From Gordonia zhenghanii (lineage in GTDB: Bacteria > Actinomycetota > Actinomycetes > Mycobacteriales > Mycobacteriaceae), in contig NZ_JAKKOQ010000004.1 of NCBI RefSeq assembly GCF_021738965.1, positions 62,001 through 126,000 on the forward strand: a DNA stretch of 64,000 nt, written 5' to 3'. Both the position numbers and the translations under genes were made by a program. Of this stretch, positions 1-7,932 are shown in pieces. Each line of letters opens with the position of its first letter. Positions within the stretch are counted from its first letter, which is position 1. Under the pieces are notes generated by a model that did no database searches, was not told the DNA's origin, and saw only the letters and a list, made by a program, of their open reading frames with translations.

Positions 1-91
1 GGATCAGCGCGAGCGCCGTGACGACGCCGGCAAGGGTCTCTCTCGTCAGGAGTCGAGGGCTGCGCACCGCGGTCAACACCGTTTCCTGCAC
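1..91 (-). CDS. SulP family anion permease, N-terminal fragment
   Basis: Only the first 30 codons lie in the window. They begin at a GTG at 91 with a GGAG ribosome-binding site just upstream and read out of the left edge. The peptide contains SPRLLTRETLAGVVTALALI, which is the typical entry into the first membrane helix of SulP (sulfate/bicarbonate-type) permeases. It starts 29 bases after the aminotransferase stop on the same strand, so the two are probably co-transcribed. The substrate cannot be judged from this fragment. The family call rests on the one motif. Confidence 0.6.
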   Translation of the reverse strand, partial: MQETVLTAVRSPRLLTRETLAGVVTALALI

Positions 92-120
92 CGCGGGCTT
101 CTCCTGTCGGTCGACGTCGC

Positions 121-1224
121 CTAGAACTGGGCAAACATTACCTGCCTCAGGACCGCGAGGCCGCGCTCGGCGTCGTCGGCTCGTGCGTGACTGAAGTTCA
201 GTCGCATTGTTCCGAGTTCGGGCCGACTCGGTGAGAACTCCTCTCCGGGCATGAACGCGACGCCGCGCTCGATCGCTGTAGCGAGCAGCGGGCGGGTGTC
301 GACGCGCGGGGAGAGCCGAAGCCAGAAGAACAATCCGCCCTTCGGCGTCTCCCAGGTCGCGACGTCCCCGAACTCTCGGGCCAGTGCAGCGTCGAAGGTG
401 TCGCGCCGTTCGCGGTAGAAGTCGGCGAGACGATTGAGCCGAGCGGCCCAGCCGGGGTCGGTGAGCGCGTCGAGGACGATGTGCTGCGACAGCCGCGACG
501 TGTGGAGGTCAGTGGCCTGCTTGATCATGACGAGTTTGTCGAACAGGTCGCGCGACGCGGCGATGAAGCCGAGGCGCAGGCCCGGTGCGAACGTCTTGGA
601 GAACGACCCTTGATAGATCCAGGAGCCGTCTGTCATACGGGCCGCGATCGGCGTGCGGTCGCACGGCTCGTAGACGAGGTCACGGTACGGGTCGTCCTCG
701 AAGAGAACGGTGTCCTCGCGCAGGCAGCGTTGAGCCAACCGGTCGCGGTCGGCGTCGGACATGCACGCGCCGGTGGGGTTACCGAACGTCGGAACCACGT
801 AGGCCAGCCGTGCCGGCGTGGCAGCTCGTTCGGCGACGTCGACGAACTGCGCCCCGTAGAAGCGGAACACTTGGAGAGCCGCGAGGTAGGTCGGGTCCTC
901 GAGAGCGGTCACGGTTCCGGGGTCGACGAGGAGTTTCGCGACGAGGTCGATGCCCTGTTGGCTGCCGCTGAGGATCATGACCCGTTCGACCGGCGCATCC
1001 ACGCCGAGATCGATTAAGTGCCGAGACACGGCTTCCCGTAGATCGGGCTCGCCCTCGGTCGGGCCGTACTGCAGGACCGAGGGCGGCACGCTGCCAGACC
1101 ACTCCGGAAGCGTCGCGGTGGCGGGCAGGCCGCCCGCGAACGAGATCATCCCGGGCCGGTCGATCACTTCGAGGATCGACCGAATCGGTGACGGTCGGAG
1201 TCCTTCGATACGCTGCGAGAACAC
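121..1224 (-). CDS. PLP-dependent aminotransferase, class I/II (LysN/MocR-catalytic-like)
   Basis: A fold-type I aminotransferase of about 367 residues that should transfer amino groups between amino acids and 2-oxo acids in the cytoplasm. Visible marks are the N-terminal ISFAGGLP segment, the NPTG motif, and SFSKTFAPGLRLGF, which holds the PLP-binding lysine. The frame is open further upstream to 1290. The GTG at 1224 is preferred because GGAGG lies 6 bases before it and the upstream stretch carries the operator palindrome. It is divergent from the marR gene, with two matching palindromes between them, so it is probably repressed by that regulator. The substrate is unknown; 2-aminoadipate and aromatic or branched-chain aminotransferases share this look. 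Confidence 0.85.
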   Translation of the reverse strand: MFSQRIEGLRPSPIRSILEVIDRPGMISFAGGLPATATLPEWSGSVPPSVLQYGPTEGEPDLREAVSRHLIDLGVDAPVERVMILSGSQQGIDLVAKLLVDPGTVTALEDPTYLAALQVFRFYGAQFVDVAERAATPARLAYVVPTFGNPTGACMSDADRDRLAQRCLREDTVLFEDDPYRDLVYEPCDRTPIAARMTDGSWIYQGSFSKTFAPGLRLGFIAASRDLFDKLVMIKQATDLHTSRLSQHIVLDALTDPGWAARLNRLADFYRERRDTFDAALAREFGDVATWETPKGGLFFWLRLSPRVDTRPLLATAIERGVAFMPGEEFSPSRPELGTMRLNFSHARADDAERGLAVLRQVMFAQF

Positions 1225-1240
1225 GCTGAACCTCCAGCAG

Positions 1241-1261
1241 TAGGTCAATGCTATTGACCTA
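1241..1261. promoter_or_regulatory. Perfect palindromic operator, MarR-type
   Basis: TAGGTCAAT-N3-ATTGACCTA is a perfect inverted repeat with 9-bp arms. It lies 17 bases upstream of the aminotransferase GTG start and between the two divergent genes. A second copy sits at 1283-1303. This is the expected form of a MarR-family operator. Binding is inferred. Confidence 0.75.
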
Positions 1262-1282
1262 ATTGTGGGGGCGGAGACAAGA

Positions 1283-1303
1283 TAGGTCAATATGGTTGAC
1301 TCA
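1283..1303. promoter_or_regulatory. Second MarR-type operator, overlapping the marR start codon
   Basis: TAGGTCAAT-ATG-GTTGACTCA repeats the left arm of the site at 1241-1261 exactly and has a degenerate right arm. The three central bases are the ATG start codon of the regulator itself, so a bound protein would also cover the translation start. No ribosome-binding site is evident before this ATG, so the transcript may be leaderless or nearly so. Confidence 0.65.
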
Positions 1304-1735
1304 AATCGTGAGGTGGAGCTCCGCCGTGCGGTCGAAGCCCTCTACTTCGGGTACCGGGCCTTCACGTCGTTGCCCGATCAGATTCTCGCCGAGTACGACC
1401 TCGGTCGCGCGCACCACCGGATCCTCTACTTCGTCCGGCGTGAGCCCGGCGTCTCGGTCGGGGCACTCGGGACAGTGCTGGACGTCTCCAAGCAGGCGAT
1501 CAACCGCCCGATCAGAGAACTGGAGTCCCTCGGATTCGTTTCAGTCGCTCCGGATTCACACGATCGGCGCGTGCGACGCCTGACTGCTTCGAAGGAGGGT
1601 GCGCGTCTCGAAGCGCGACTGACCGGCGCCCAACTGGACCTGCTGGAGTCGGTGTTCACCGGCGTCGACTCCGATGCAGAGGCGGGGTGGCGAGACGTGA
1701 TGACGCGGCTGGCCGGGCCGCCCGTCGTCGAGTGA
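1292..1735 (+). CDS. MarR family transcriptional regulator
   Basis: 147 residues with a single winged-helix domain from about residue 30 to 110. The recognition helix region is VGALGTVLDVSKQAINRPIRELE, written here in part: SKQAINRPIREL. It is followed by the wing with the DRR motif typical of MarR proteins (SHDRRVRRL). It is divergent from the aminotransferase and SulP genes, and two copies of TAGGTCAAT lie in the shared promoter, one overlapping its own start. Likely an autorepressor that also controls the aminotransferase. The ligand is unknown. Confidence 0.85.
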   Translation: MVDSNREVELRRAVEALYFGYRAFTSLPDQILAEYDLGRAHHRILYFVRREPGVSVGALGTVLDVSKQAINRPIRELESLGFVSVAPDSHDRRVRRLTASKEGARLEARLTGAQLDLLESVFTGVDSDAEAGWRDVMTRLAGPPVVE

Positions 1736-1760
1736 GACCCGATACAGCAGGATTGTCCTC

Positions 1761-2876
1761 ATGCCGACGATGACCTGGACCGAAGACGACCGCCAGTATT
1801 CGGCTCGGTGGCATTCGGAGTCCGGTGCGGCCGCACCGTCGCGTGTCGTCGTCGTCGGCGACGACACCACGGCAAACCAGGCGTACCGGCTCGCGCTCTC
1901 GGGCACCGGACTGATGTGGCGCGGCGACTACCACAACGCCCGCCAGTTGCTGACGGCGATCGGGCGACGGATCGACCGCGCCGCCGCTCGACGCGAAGGC
2001 GACCATGCCGATTTCGCGGCCCACCGCGCGCAGCGGGCTGAACGGGCTCGCGTCCTGGGCGCGCTGACCGTGCAGCTCGACGGCGGCTACGATCTCGGAC
2101 TGCGCCGCGCGCCGGACGTCCGGCAGGCGTGCGTCGACGCGTATGGCGAACCGCACGACGCGATGTGCATCGCGCTGACCGAACTCCTCGGCGTGCTCAG
2201 TGCCCGCCAGTGGCACGAGAAGGGCGTGTCGATCCCGGCACTCGACGCCCGAATCCACCCCTGCTACGGCGTGTTCTCGCCGGTGCGCGGCGAATACATC
2301 GACCTCGCAGCTCGGGCCCCGCTGCCCGACGGTGCGCGGGTGGCGTTCGACCTCGGTACGGGGACTGGCGTACTCGCCGCAGTCCTGGCCCGCCGAGGAA
2401 TGCAACGAGTGACCGCGACCGACATCAATCCGCGCGCGGTCGAATGCAGTCGAGCCAACATCGAACGCCTCGGCTATCGGGGCCAGGTGGACGTCGCCCT
2501 GACCGATCTGTATCCGTCGGGACGAGCAGACCTGATCGTGTGCAACCCGCCGTGGCTTCCGGGACGACCCACCTCGGCCCTGGAACAGGGCGTCTACGAC
2601 GAAGGCTCGCAGATGCTCCACGGATTCCTCGACGGTCTCGCGGCTCACCTGGCAGTGGGCGGGGAGGGGTGGCTCATCCTCTCCGATTTGGCCGAGCACC
2701 TCGGCGAACGTGCGAGTGATCACCTCTCGCAGCGCTTCGCCGCCGCGGGACTGCGCGTCGTCGACCGGCTCGACACCACGCCGACTCACCGTCGATCGAA
2801 AGACTCGTCAGATCGGTTCCACACGGCGCGCAGTCGGGAGCGGACGTCGTTGTGGCGTCTGGCTGCCGACGGCTGA
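1761..2876 (+). CDS. Class I SAM-dependent methyltransferase
   Basis: 371 residues. The SAM-binding motif I is VAFDLGTGTGVLAAVLA at about residues 195-211. It is followed by an acidic motif II (ATDINPRAVECSRAN) and an NPPW catalytic-type motif like that of HemK/PrmC and adenine-N6 methyltransferases. The N-terminal 180 residues are a helical extension with no motif I recognise. The NPPW motif points to an amide or amine nitrogen as target, but the substrate is not determinable. It starts 25 bases after marR on the same strand and could share its transcript. Confidence 0.75.
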   Translation: MPTMTWTEDDRQYSARWHSESGAAAPSRVVVVGDDTTANQAYRLALSGTGLMWRGDYHNARQLLTAIGRRIDRAAARREGDHADFAAHRAQRAERARVLGALTVQLDGGYDLGLRRAPDVRQACVDAYGEPHDAMCIALTELLGVLSARQWHEKGVSIPALDARIHPCYGVFSPVRGEYIDLAARAPLPDGARVAFDLGTGTGVLAAVLARRGMQRVTATDINPRAVECSRANIERLGYRGQVDVALTDLYPSGRADLIVCNPPWLPGRPTSALEQGVYDEGSQMLHGFLDGLAAHLAVGGEGWLILSDLAEHLGERASDHLSQRFAAAGLRVVDRLDTTPTHRRSKDSSDRFHTARSRERTSLWRLAADG

Positions 2877-2908
2877 ACCACTGAGGGCAAGCTCGGTACG
2901 CTGAGCGC

Positions 2909-3418
2909 ATGACGGTCACCCTCCGGGCGCAGGAAGCGTCGGACACCGAGTTTCTGCACGCACTCTTCAGTGACCCGGCCACGACTCGGTACTGGTTCGT
3001 CGAGCCCTACCTGACGCGCGCCGACGTGCAGGCACAGTTCGAGCGCCGTCGCGGCGACGGCTCCGCCCGACGGTTCGTCATCAGCGACGAGGGTGCAGAC
3101 GTCGGCATCGTCGAACTCGTCGACATCTCGCCGCTGCACCGGACGTGCGAGTTCCAGATCGTCGTCGCCCCGGGAAACCAGGGACGCGGCTACGCGCACA
3201 CCGCGACGAAGCTGGTCCTGGACTACGCGTTCGGAACGTTGAACCTGCACAAGGTGTACCTGCTGGTCGACGTCGAGAACGCCGGAGCGATCCACGTCTA
3301 CACCAAGGCCGGGTTCGAAGCCGAGGCAACGCTGCACGAAGAGTTCTACGCCGACGGCGCCTACCGAGACGTGGTGAGGATGGCGGTCTTCGCGCGCGAC
3401 TGGAGTCTCACGGACTAG
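2909..3418 (+). CDS. GNAT family N-acetyltransferase (RimJ/SpeG-like)
   Basis: 169 residues of the Gcn5-related acetyltransferase fold. The acetyl-CoA pyrophosphate loop is VVAPGNQGRGYAHTATKLVL (Q/RxxGxG/A signature) at about residues 90-109, followed by NLHKVYLLVDVENAGAIHVY. This helix-strand pair is typical of the RimJ/RimL and spermidine acetyltransferase branch. The substrate is unknown. Its 3' end overlaps the convergent peptidase E gene by 11 bases. Confidence 0.82.
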   Translation: MTVTLRAQEASDTEFLHALFSDPATTRYWFVEPYLTRADVQAQFERRRGDGSARRFVISDEGADVGIVELVDISPLHRTCEFQIVVAPGNQGRGYAHTATKLVLDYAFGTLNLHKVYLLVDVENAGAIHVYTKAGFEAEATLHEEFYADGAYRDVVRMAVFARDWSLTD

Positions 3419-3971
3419 CGATGACCTGTTGCTCGTCGTCGTGGACGACCAACGCTTGATCGTCGTCGAGTGCGAGCAGCGGAAAGCGGTCGCCGAACTG
3501 GGCGAATGTCCGGTCGATCAACGCGGACGGGTACGCCGGAAGCATTCCGCCCGCGTGGGGGATCGGCACGTCTGAGATCCAGCCGAAGCCCGTGGTGCTC
3601 TCGAGTCCTGGTGCCGCGGCGGGATCGTCGAGCAGTCCGGACGGCTCGATGTCGGGGCCCGCGATGACCGATCCGGCGCTGAGTCCGATGTAGGGGAGAC
3701 CGCCGCGAATCAGGCGGTCGAGCAAGCGGTCCGTGCCGGCGGCTCGCAGTTCGTGCCAGATCGCGAAGGTATTGCCGCCGCCGACATAGACCGCATCGAC
3801 CGCGTCGGGATCCTCGGCGAAGTCGACCACCCGGAAACCTCGGTCGGAGAACAACTCTCGACCCGCGCCGGAGACGTGGCCGATCGTGGTGTCGCGCGGC
3901 GATTTTCCGACGGTGTCGGCGACGAAGCGTTCGATGGCTCCGTCGCCGAGCGAGAGGAGAAGCAGATGCAC
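3408..3971 (-). CDS. pepE: Peptidase E (S51 family, dipeptidase E-like)
   Basis: 187 residues, slightly shorter than E. coli PepE (about 229). It shows YVGGGNTFAIW and the nucleophile elbow GLSAGSVIAG, with the likely catalytic Ser at residue 98. S51 enzymes cleave aspartyl dipeptides in the cytoplasm. Other S51 members are cyanophycinases, but no cyanophycin genes are near. The ATG at 3971 is the only plausible start before the frame closes. It is convergent with the GNAT gene and only 29 bases downstream (minus strand) of allantoinase, so it may be the last gene of that transcript. Confidence 0.75.
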   Translation of the reverse strand: MHLLLLSLGDGAIERFVADTVGKSPRDTTIGHVSGAGRELFSDRGFRVVDFAEDPDAVDAVYVGGGNTFAIWHELRAAGTDRLLDRLIRGGLPYIGLSAGSVIAGPDIEPSGLLDDPAAAPGLESTTGFGWISDVPIPHAGGMLPAYPSALIDRTFAQFGDRFPLLALDDDQALVVHDDEQQVIASP

Positions 3972-3999
3972 GAGGTTCGACGCTACCCGTCGCGTCGAA

Positions 4000-5367
4000 C
4001 TAGACGTCGCCGCGCCGCAGCATCCGGCCGTGCGCGTTCTGGAAGTCGATCTTCTCGCCGCGCAGCCACGTGCTCGTCACGACGCCCGCGAGAGCGCGGC
4101 CGTCGTACGGGGTGATCGGGTTCTTGTGGTGCAGCTTGTTCACGTCGACGACCTGGGCGGACTCCGGCTCGAAGATCGCGAAGTCGGCGTCGCAGCCGAG
4201 CGCGATCTTGCCTTTTCGGTTCAGCCCGGCGAGCGCGGCGGGATTCGCCGCCATCCACTCCATCACCTGCGGAAGCTCGACGCCGCGGCGCTTGGCCTCG
4301 GTCCAGATCAGCGAGAGACCCAACTGCAGCGAGGCGACGCCGCCCCACGCCACGCCGAAGTCGCCGTTCTCGACGTCTTTCAGGTCGACGGTCGACGGCG
4401 AGTGGTCCGAGACGATGCAGTCGATCGTGCCGTCGAGCAGCCCCTGCCAGAGCAGTTCCCGGTTCGACGCCTCACGGATCGGCGGGCAGCACTTGTACGC
4501 GGTTGCACCGTTCGGGATCTCCTCGGCGAGGAGGGTCAAGTAGTGCGGGCAGGTCTCGACGGTGATCTTGACGCCGTCGCGGCGGGCCGTCGCGATCATC
4601 GGGAGGGCGTCCGACGACGACAGATGCAGGATATGGGCGCGCGCTCCCGTCCACCGTGCGCGCTCGATGACCTCGGCGATGGCCACGTTCTCCGCGCCGC
4701 GCGGTCGCGAGGCGAGGAACTGTGAGTACTGGTTGCCCTCTGCGGTCGGGGCGTGGTCGATGGCGCGAGAGTCCTCGGCGTGCACGATCATCAGGGAGTC
4801 GAACCCGGCCAGCACGGCCATGTCCTTCTCCATCTCGTCGGCTTCGAGGTGCGGGAATTCGTCGACGCCGGAGTGCAGGAGGAAGCACTTGAAGCCGAAG
4901 ACGCCCTCGTCGTGAAGACCCCGCAGGTCGTCGGTGTTGCCGGGGACGGCTCCGGCCCAGAAGCCAACGTCGATGTGGGTCTTGCCCGATGCCGCGGCGC
5001 GCTTGGCGTCGAGTGCCTCGACGTTCACCGTCGGCGGGATCGAGTTGAGCGGCATGTCGATGAGTGTGGTGACACCGCCGGCTGCTGCGGCGCGGGTGGC
5101 CGAGTCGAAGCCCTCCCACTCGGTACGCCCTGGCTCGTTCACGTGGACGTGAGTATCGACCAGCCCGGGGATCATCACCTGCTCGTCGGTGAGCTCCACG
5201 ACCTGGGCTCCGGTCAACCCACTGCCCAGCGGCTCGATTGCGACGATGCGGCCGTCGCGGATTCCGATCTCACGGGCGACGATGCCAGCCGTGGTGAGCG
5301 TGCGCTCACCACGGACGACCAGATCGAAGGTCGGCTGACGCGGCTGCTCGGTGGCGGCGGTGCTCAT
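4000..5367 (-). CDS. allB: Allantoinase
   Basis: 455 residues, the normal length for AllB. It hydrolyses allantoin to allantoate in purine/ureide catabolism. Metal ligands of the cyclic amidohydrolase family can be read: DTHVH (H73, H75), the carboxylated lysine in FGFKCF (K160), IVHAED (H196), HILHLS (H248) and SDHSPS (D321). The gene is divergent from the NCS1 permease; the 194-bp intergenic region holds GTGGAA-type palindromes also found at the other promoters of this cluster. No allantoate amidohydrolase is present in the window, so the next step must be encoded elsewhere. Confidence 0.93.
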   Translation of the reverse strand: MSTAATEQPRQPTFDLVVRGERTLTTAGIVAREIGIRDGRIVAIEPLGSGLTGAQVVELTDEQVMIPGLVDTHVHVNEPGRTEWEGFDSATRAAAAGGVTTLIDMPLNSIPPTVNVEALDAKRAAASGKTHIDVGFWAGAVPGNTDDLRGLHDEGVFGFKCFLLHSGVDEFPHLEADEMEKDMAVLAGFDSLMIVHAEDSRAIDHAPTAEGNQYSQFLASRPRGAENVAIAEVIERARWTGARAHILHLSSSDALPMIATARRDGVKITVETCPHYLTLLAEEIPNGATAYKCCPPIREASNRELLWQGLLDGTIDCIVSDHSPSTVDLKDVENGDFGVAWGGVASLQLGLSLIWTEAKRRGVELPQVMEWMAANPAALAGLNRKGKIALGCDADFAIFEPESAQVVDVNKLHHKNPITPYDGRALAGVVTSTWLRGEKIDFQNAHGRMLRRGDV

Positions 5368-5408
5368 CTACGGGACTCCTTGGCTGCAGCGTGATTCAAC
5401 AGCAGAAT

Positions 5409-5427
5409 AATTTCTCATCGTGGAATA
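5409..5427. promoter_or_regulatory. Putative IclR/AllR-type operator upstream of allB
   Basis: AATTTCTC-ATC-GTGGAATA lies 42 bases upstream of the allB start. It matches the palindrome at 10064-10082 (AATTCCAC-ATC-GTGGAGTT) closely over the first 16 positions. The left arm is degenerate. It is inferred to be a site for the IclR protein encoded at 10206-10964. Confidence 0.5.
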
Positions 5428-5526
5428 GAAACTCTACTTATCGGAAGATACTAGATGTGAGCAGTGACACCGTCAATCGGCCGTGACGCTTGACAGAAGG
5501 CGTCTATGTGCGCGTTACTTATCGAA

Positions 5527-5550
5527 CTTGTGGAAGATAGTTTCCACAAG
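5527..5550. promoter_or_regulatory. Perfect palindromic operator upstream of the allantoin permease
   Basis: CTTGTGGAA-N6-TTCCACAAG is a perfect inverted repeat with 9-bp arms, ending 11 bases before the GTG start of the permease. A further GTGGAATT half-site follows immediately (5551-5558). The GTGGAA core is shared with the sites before allB and the aldolase-like gene. It is a probable repressor site for the cluster's IclR regulator. Confidence 0.65.
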
Positions 5551-5561
5551 GTGGAATTTTA

Positions 5562-7109
5562 GTGGCGGCTGCTGTCGCCACTCCGACCGTGACAGGCGAA
5601 TCCATGAGCACAGAGTCCACCGGGTTGGTCGACGAGGCCAATCGTGACGATGCCACCCCGTCGCAGGACGTGAGTCCGTCGCTGTACAACGGCGATCTCG
5701 CGCCGACCAAGCACAAAGGCCGACGCTGGGGCACGTACAACATCTTCACTCTGTGGGCGAACGACGTCCACAGCCTCGGCAACTACTCGTTCGCGATCGG
5801 ACTGTTCGCGCTCGGGCTCGGCGGTTGGCAGATCCTGCTGGCGCTCGGACTGGGCGGCGTCTTCCTGTTCCTGCTCCTGAACCTGTCCGGTTTCATGGGG
5901 GAGAAGACGGGTGTCCCGTTCCCGGTGATGAGCCGCATCTCGTTCGGTGTCCGCGGTGCCCAGGTGCCCGCATTGATTCGCGGCGCGGTCGCCATCGCCT
6001 GGTTCGGCATCCAGACCTACTTGGCCTCGGTTGTCCTCCGCATCATGATCGTCGCGCTCATTCCGTCGGCGACCACGTTGGACGCCAACGAATTCCTCGG
6101 TCTGTCGACCCTCGGATGGATCTCTTTCGTGGCGCTGTGGATCGTGCAGGTGATCATCGTCAGCTACGGCATGGAGATGATCCGTAAATACGAGGCGTTC
6201 GCCGGGCCCGTCATCCTCGTCACGATGATCGCGCTCGCGGTGTGGATGCTCAGCAACGGCGACTGGGCAATCGCGTGGTCGACGCCCGACTCGCTGACCG
6301 GCGGCGACATGTGGCTGAAGATCGTCGGCGGCGCGAGCCTCTGGGTCGCGATCTACGGCACGTTCGTCCTGAACTTCTGTGACTTCACCAGGAACGCGAC
6401 GTCGAAGCGCTCCATCGTGCGCGGCAACTTCTGGGGAATCCCGCTCAACATGCTCGTGTTCGGCGGCATCGTGGTCACGCTCGCGGGCGCGCAGTTCCGT
6501 ATCGACGGTCGGATCATCGAATCGCCTGCCGACATCGTGCAGGAAGTGCCCAACACGCTCTTGTTGGTCCTCGCGTGCCTGGCGCTGCTGATCCTGACGG
6601 TGGCCGTCAACATGATGGCTAACTTCGTCGCCCCGATCTACGCGCTCAACAACCTGTTTCCGAGGCATCTGAACTTCCGTCGCGCAGCGTTCGTCTCCGC
6701 GGTGATCGGACTGGTGATCCTGCCGTGGAATCTCTACAACTCGCCTGCGGTGATCGAGTACTTCCTCGGCGGTCTCGGCGCCGTCCTGGGTCCGTTGTTC
6801 GGCATCGTGATGGCCGACTACTGGTTGGTGCGTCGCGCCAAGATCAACGTGCCTGCGCTGTTCACTTCGCACCCTGACGGCGAGTACGCGTATGTGAAGG
6901 GCGTGAATCCGCGCGCCATCGTCGCGCTGGTCATCACTGCGGTGATCGCACTCCTCGTGGCGTTCGTTCCGGCCTTCGAATCGGTCGCCGACTTCTCCTG
7001 GTTCATCGGCGCCGGTGTGGGTGCGATCGTGTACCTCGCGGTCGCCGACCGCCGCGGACCCTTCGCCGACGTATCGGGCGAGCCCATCGCTGTGGCCAGC
7101 ACTCACTAG
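5562..7109 (+). CDS. NCS1 family allantoin/nucleobase permease
   Basis: 515 residues with about 12 hydrophobic segments and the NCS1 (nucleobase:cation symporter-1) look: YNIFTLWANDVHSLGNYSFA at the first helix, then SRISFGVRGAQVPALIRGAVA. Its place beside allantoinase makes allantoin the best substrate guess, as for PucI/Fur-type transporters. Two starts are possible: GTG at 5562 (AAGGTGG upstream) or ATG at 5604 (weaker AGGCG). I give the longer form. It is probably co-transcribed with the racemase-like gene 18 bases downstream and repressed through the palindrome at 5527-5550. Confidence 0.87.
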   Translation: MAAAVATPTVTGESMSTESTGLVDEANRDDATPSQDVSPSLYNGDLAPTKHKGRRWGTYNIFTLWANDVHSLGNYSFAIGLFALGLGGWQILLALGLGGVFLFLLLNLSGFMGEKTGVPFPVMSRISFGVRGAQVPALIRGAVAIAWFGIQTYLASVVLRIMIVALIPSATTLDANEFLGLSTLGWISFVALWIVQVIIVSYGMEMIRKYEAFAGPVILVTMIALAVWMLSNGDWAIAWSTPDSLTGGDMWLKIVGGASLWVAIYGTFVLNFCDFTRNATSKRSIVRGNFWGIPLNMLVFGGIVVTLAGAQFRIDGRIIESPADIVQEVPNTLLLVLACLALLILTVAVNMMANFVAPIYALNNLFPRHLNFRRAAFVSAVIGLVILPWNLYNSPAVIEYFLGGLGAVLGPLFGIVMADYWLVRRAKINVPALFTSHPDGEYAYVKGVNPRAIVALVITAVIALLVAFVPAFESVADFSWFIGAGVGAIVYLAVADRRGPFADVSGEPIAVASTH

Positions 7110-7127
7110 TTCGAGAGAAGGAACGTC

Positions 7128-7850
7128 ATGCGAATTCTTGTCGCCAACGTGAACACGACCGCGTCGATGACCGACGCGATCGCTGAGTCGGCACGCGGCG
7201 TTGCGTCGCCCGGGACCGAGATCGTGGGCATCACGCCGCGGTTCGGAGCGGACTCGTGCGAGGGAAACTTCGAGAGCTACCTCGCGGCGATCGCCGTGAT
7301 GGACGCTGTCACGTCGTACCCGGAGCCGTTCGACGCCGTCATCCAGGCCGGGTACGGCGAGCACGGACGTGAGGGTCTGCAAGAACTGCTCGACGTTCCG
7401 GTGGTCGACATCACCGAGGCCGCGGCGTCGACAGCGATGTACCTCGGTCACAAGTATTCGGTGGTCACCACGCTCGACCGAACGGTCCCGCTCATCGAGG
7501 ACCGGCTCAAGCTCGCGGGTCTGGATGCTCGGTGCGCGTCGGTGCGTGCGTCGGGGCTGGGCGTGCTCGAGTTGGAGTCCGATCCCGAGCGCGCGGTCGA
7601 GGCGATCGTCGCGCAGTCGCGCGAGGCGGTCGAGATCGACCACGCCGAAGTGATCTGTCTCGGCTGCGGCGGCATGGCCGAACTCGAAGCGAGGGTCACG
7701 GCGGCGACAGGCGTCCCGATCGTCGACGGCGTCCGCGCGGCGGTGACGATCGCCGAGGGTCTGGTACGGATGGGGCTGTCGACGTCCAAGGTGCGGACCT
7801 ATGCGACTCCCCGCGAGAAGAAGGTCACCGGCTGGCCGTTCCAGCTGTAG
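7128..7850 (+). CDS. Asp/Glu/hydantoin racemase superfamily protein with one catalytic Cys
   Basis: 240 residues, usual length for allantoin/hydantoin racemases (HpxA, HyuA). RBS GAAGGA lies before the ATG. The second catalytic cysteine is present in VICLGCGGM (C180). The first, normally in a DAVVIACFGDPG-type motif, is replaced: here the aligned stretch is DAVIQAGYGEHG with Gly75. Racemases of this family need both Cys. Arylmalonate decarboxylase is the known relative with Gly at this position and only the second Cys. It may be an allantoin racemase by context, but the chemistry is in doubt. It is in an operon with the permease and is followed by a strong terminator. Confidence 0.75.
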   Translation: MRILVANVNTTASMTDAIAESARGVASPGTEIVGITPRFGADSCEGNFESYLAAIAVMDAVTSYPEPFDAVIQAGYGEHGREGLQELLDVPVVDITEAAASTAMYLGHKYSVVTTLDRTVPLIEDRLKLAGLDARCASVRASGLGVLELESDPERAVEAIVAQSREAVEIDHAEVICLGCGGMAELEARVTAATGVPIVDGVRAAVTIAEGLVRMGLSTSKVRTYATPREKKVTGWPFQL

Positions 7851-7862
7851 CGCGCAAACGAA

Positions 7863-7902
7863 GACGGAACCGGGCGTCGCCTCCCAGGCGCCCGGTTCCG
7901 TC
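7863..7902. terminator. Bidirectional intrinsic terminator hairpin
   Basis: GACGGAACCGGGCG and CGCCCGGTTCCGTC form a perfect 14-bp stem around a 12-base loop. It lies exactly between the convergent racemase-like gene (stop at 7850) and the ureidoglycine aminohydrolase gene (stop at 7933). No strong T-run follows on either strand, which is usual for actinobacterial terminators. Confidence 0.8.
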
Positions 7903-7932
7903 GTCTTGCGGAGCTATTTCAGTCTTGCGAGA

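Noticed and set aside
5559..7643. 694-residue antisense frame opposite the permease and racemase-like genes
   Set aside because: It is a composition shadow: Arg/Asp/His-rich, no motifs, and both genes on the other strand have clear family features.
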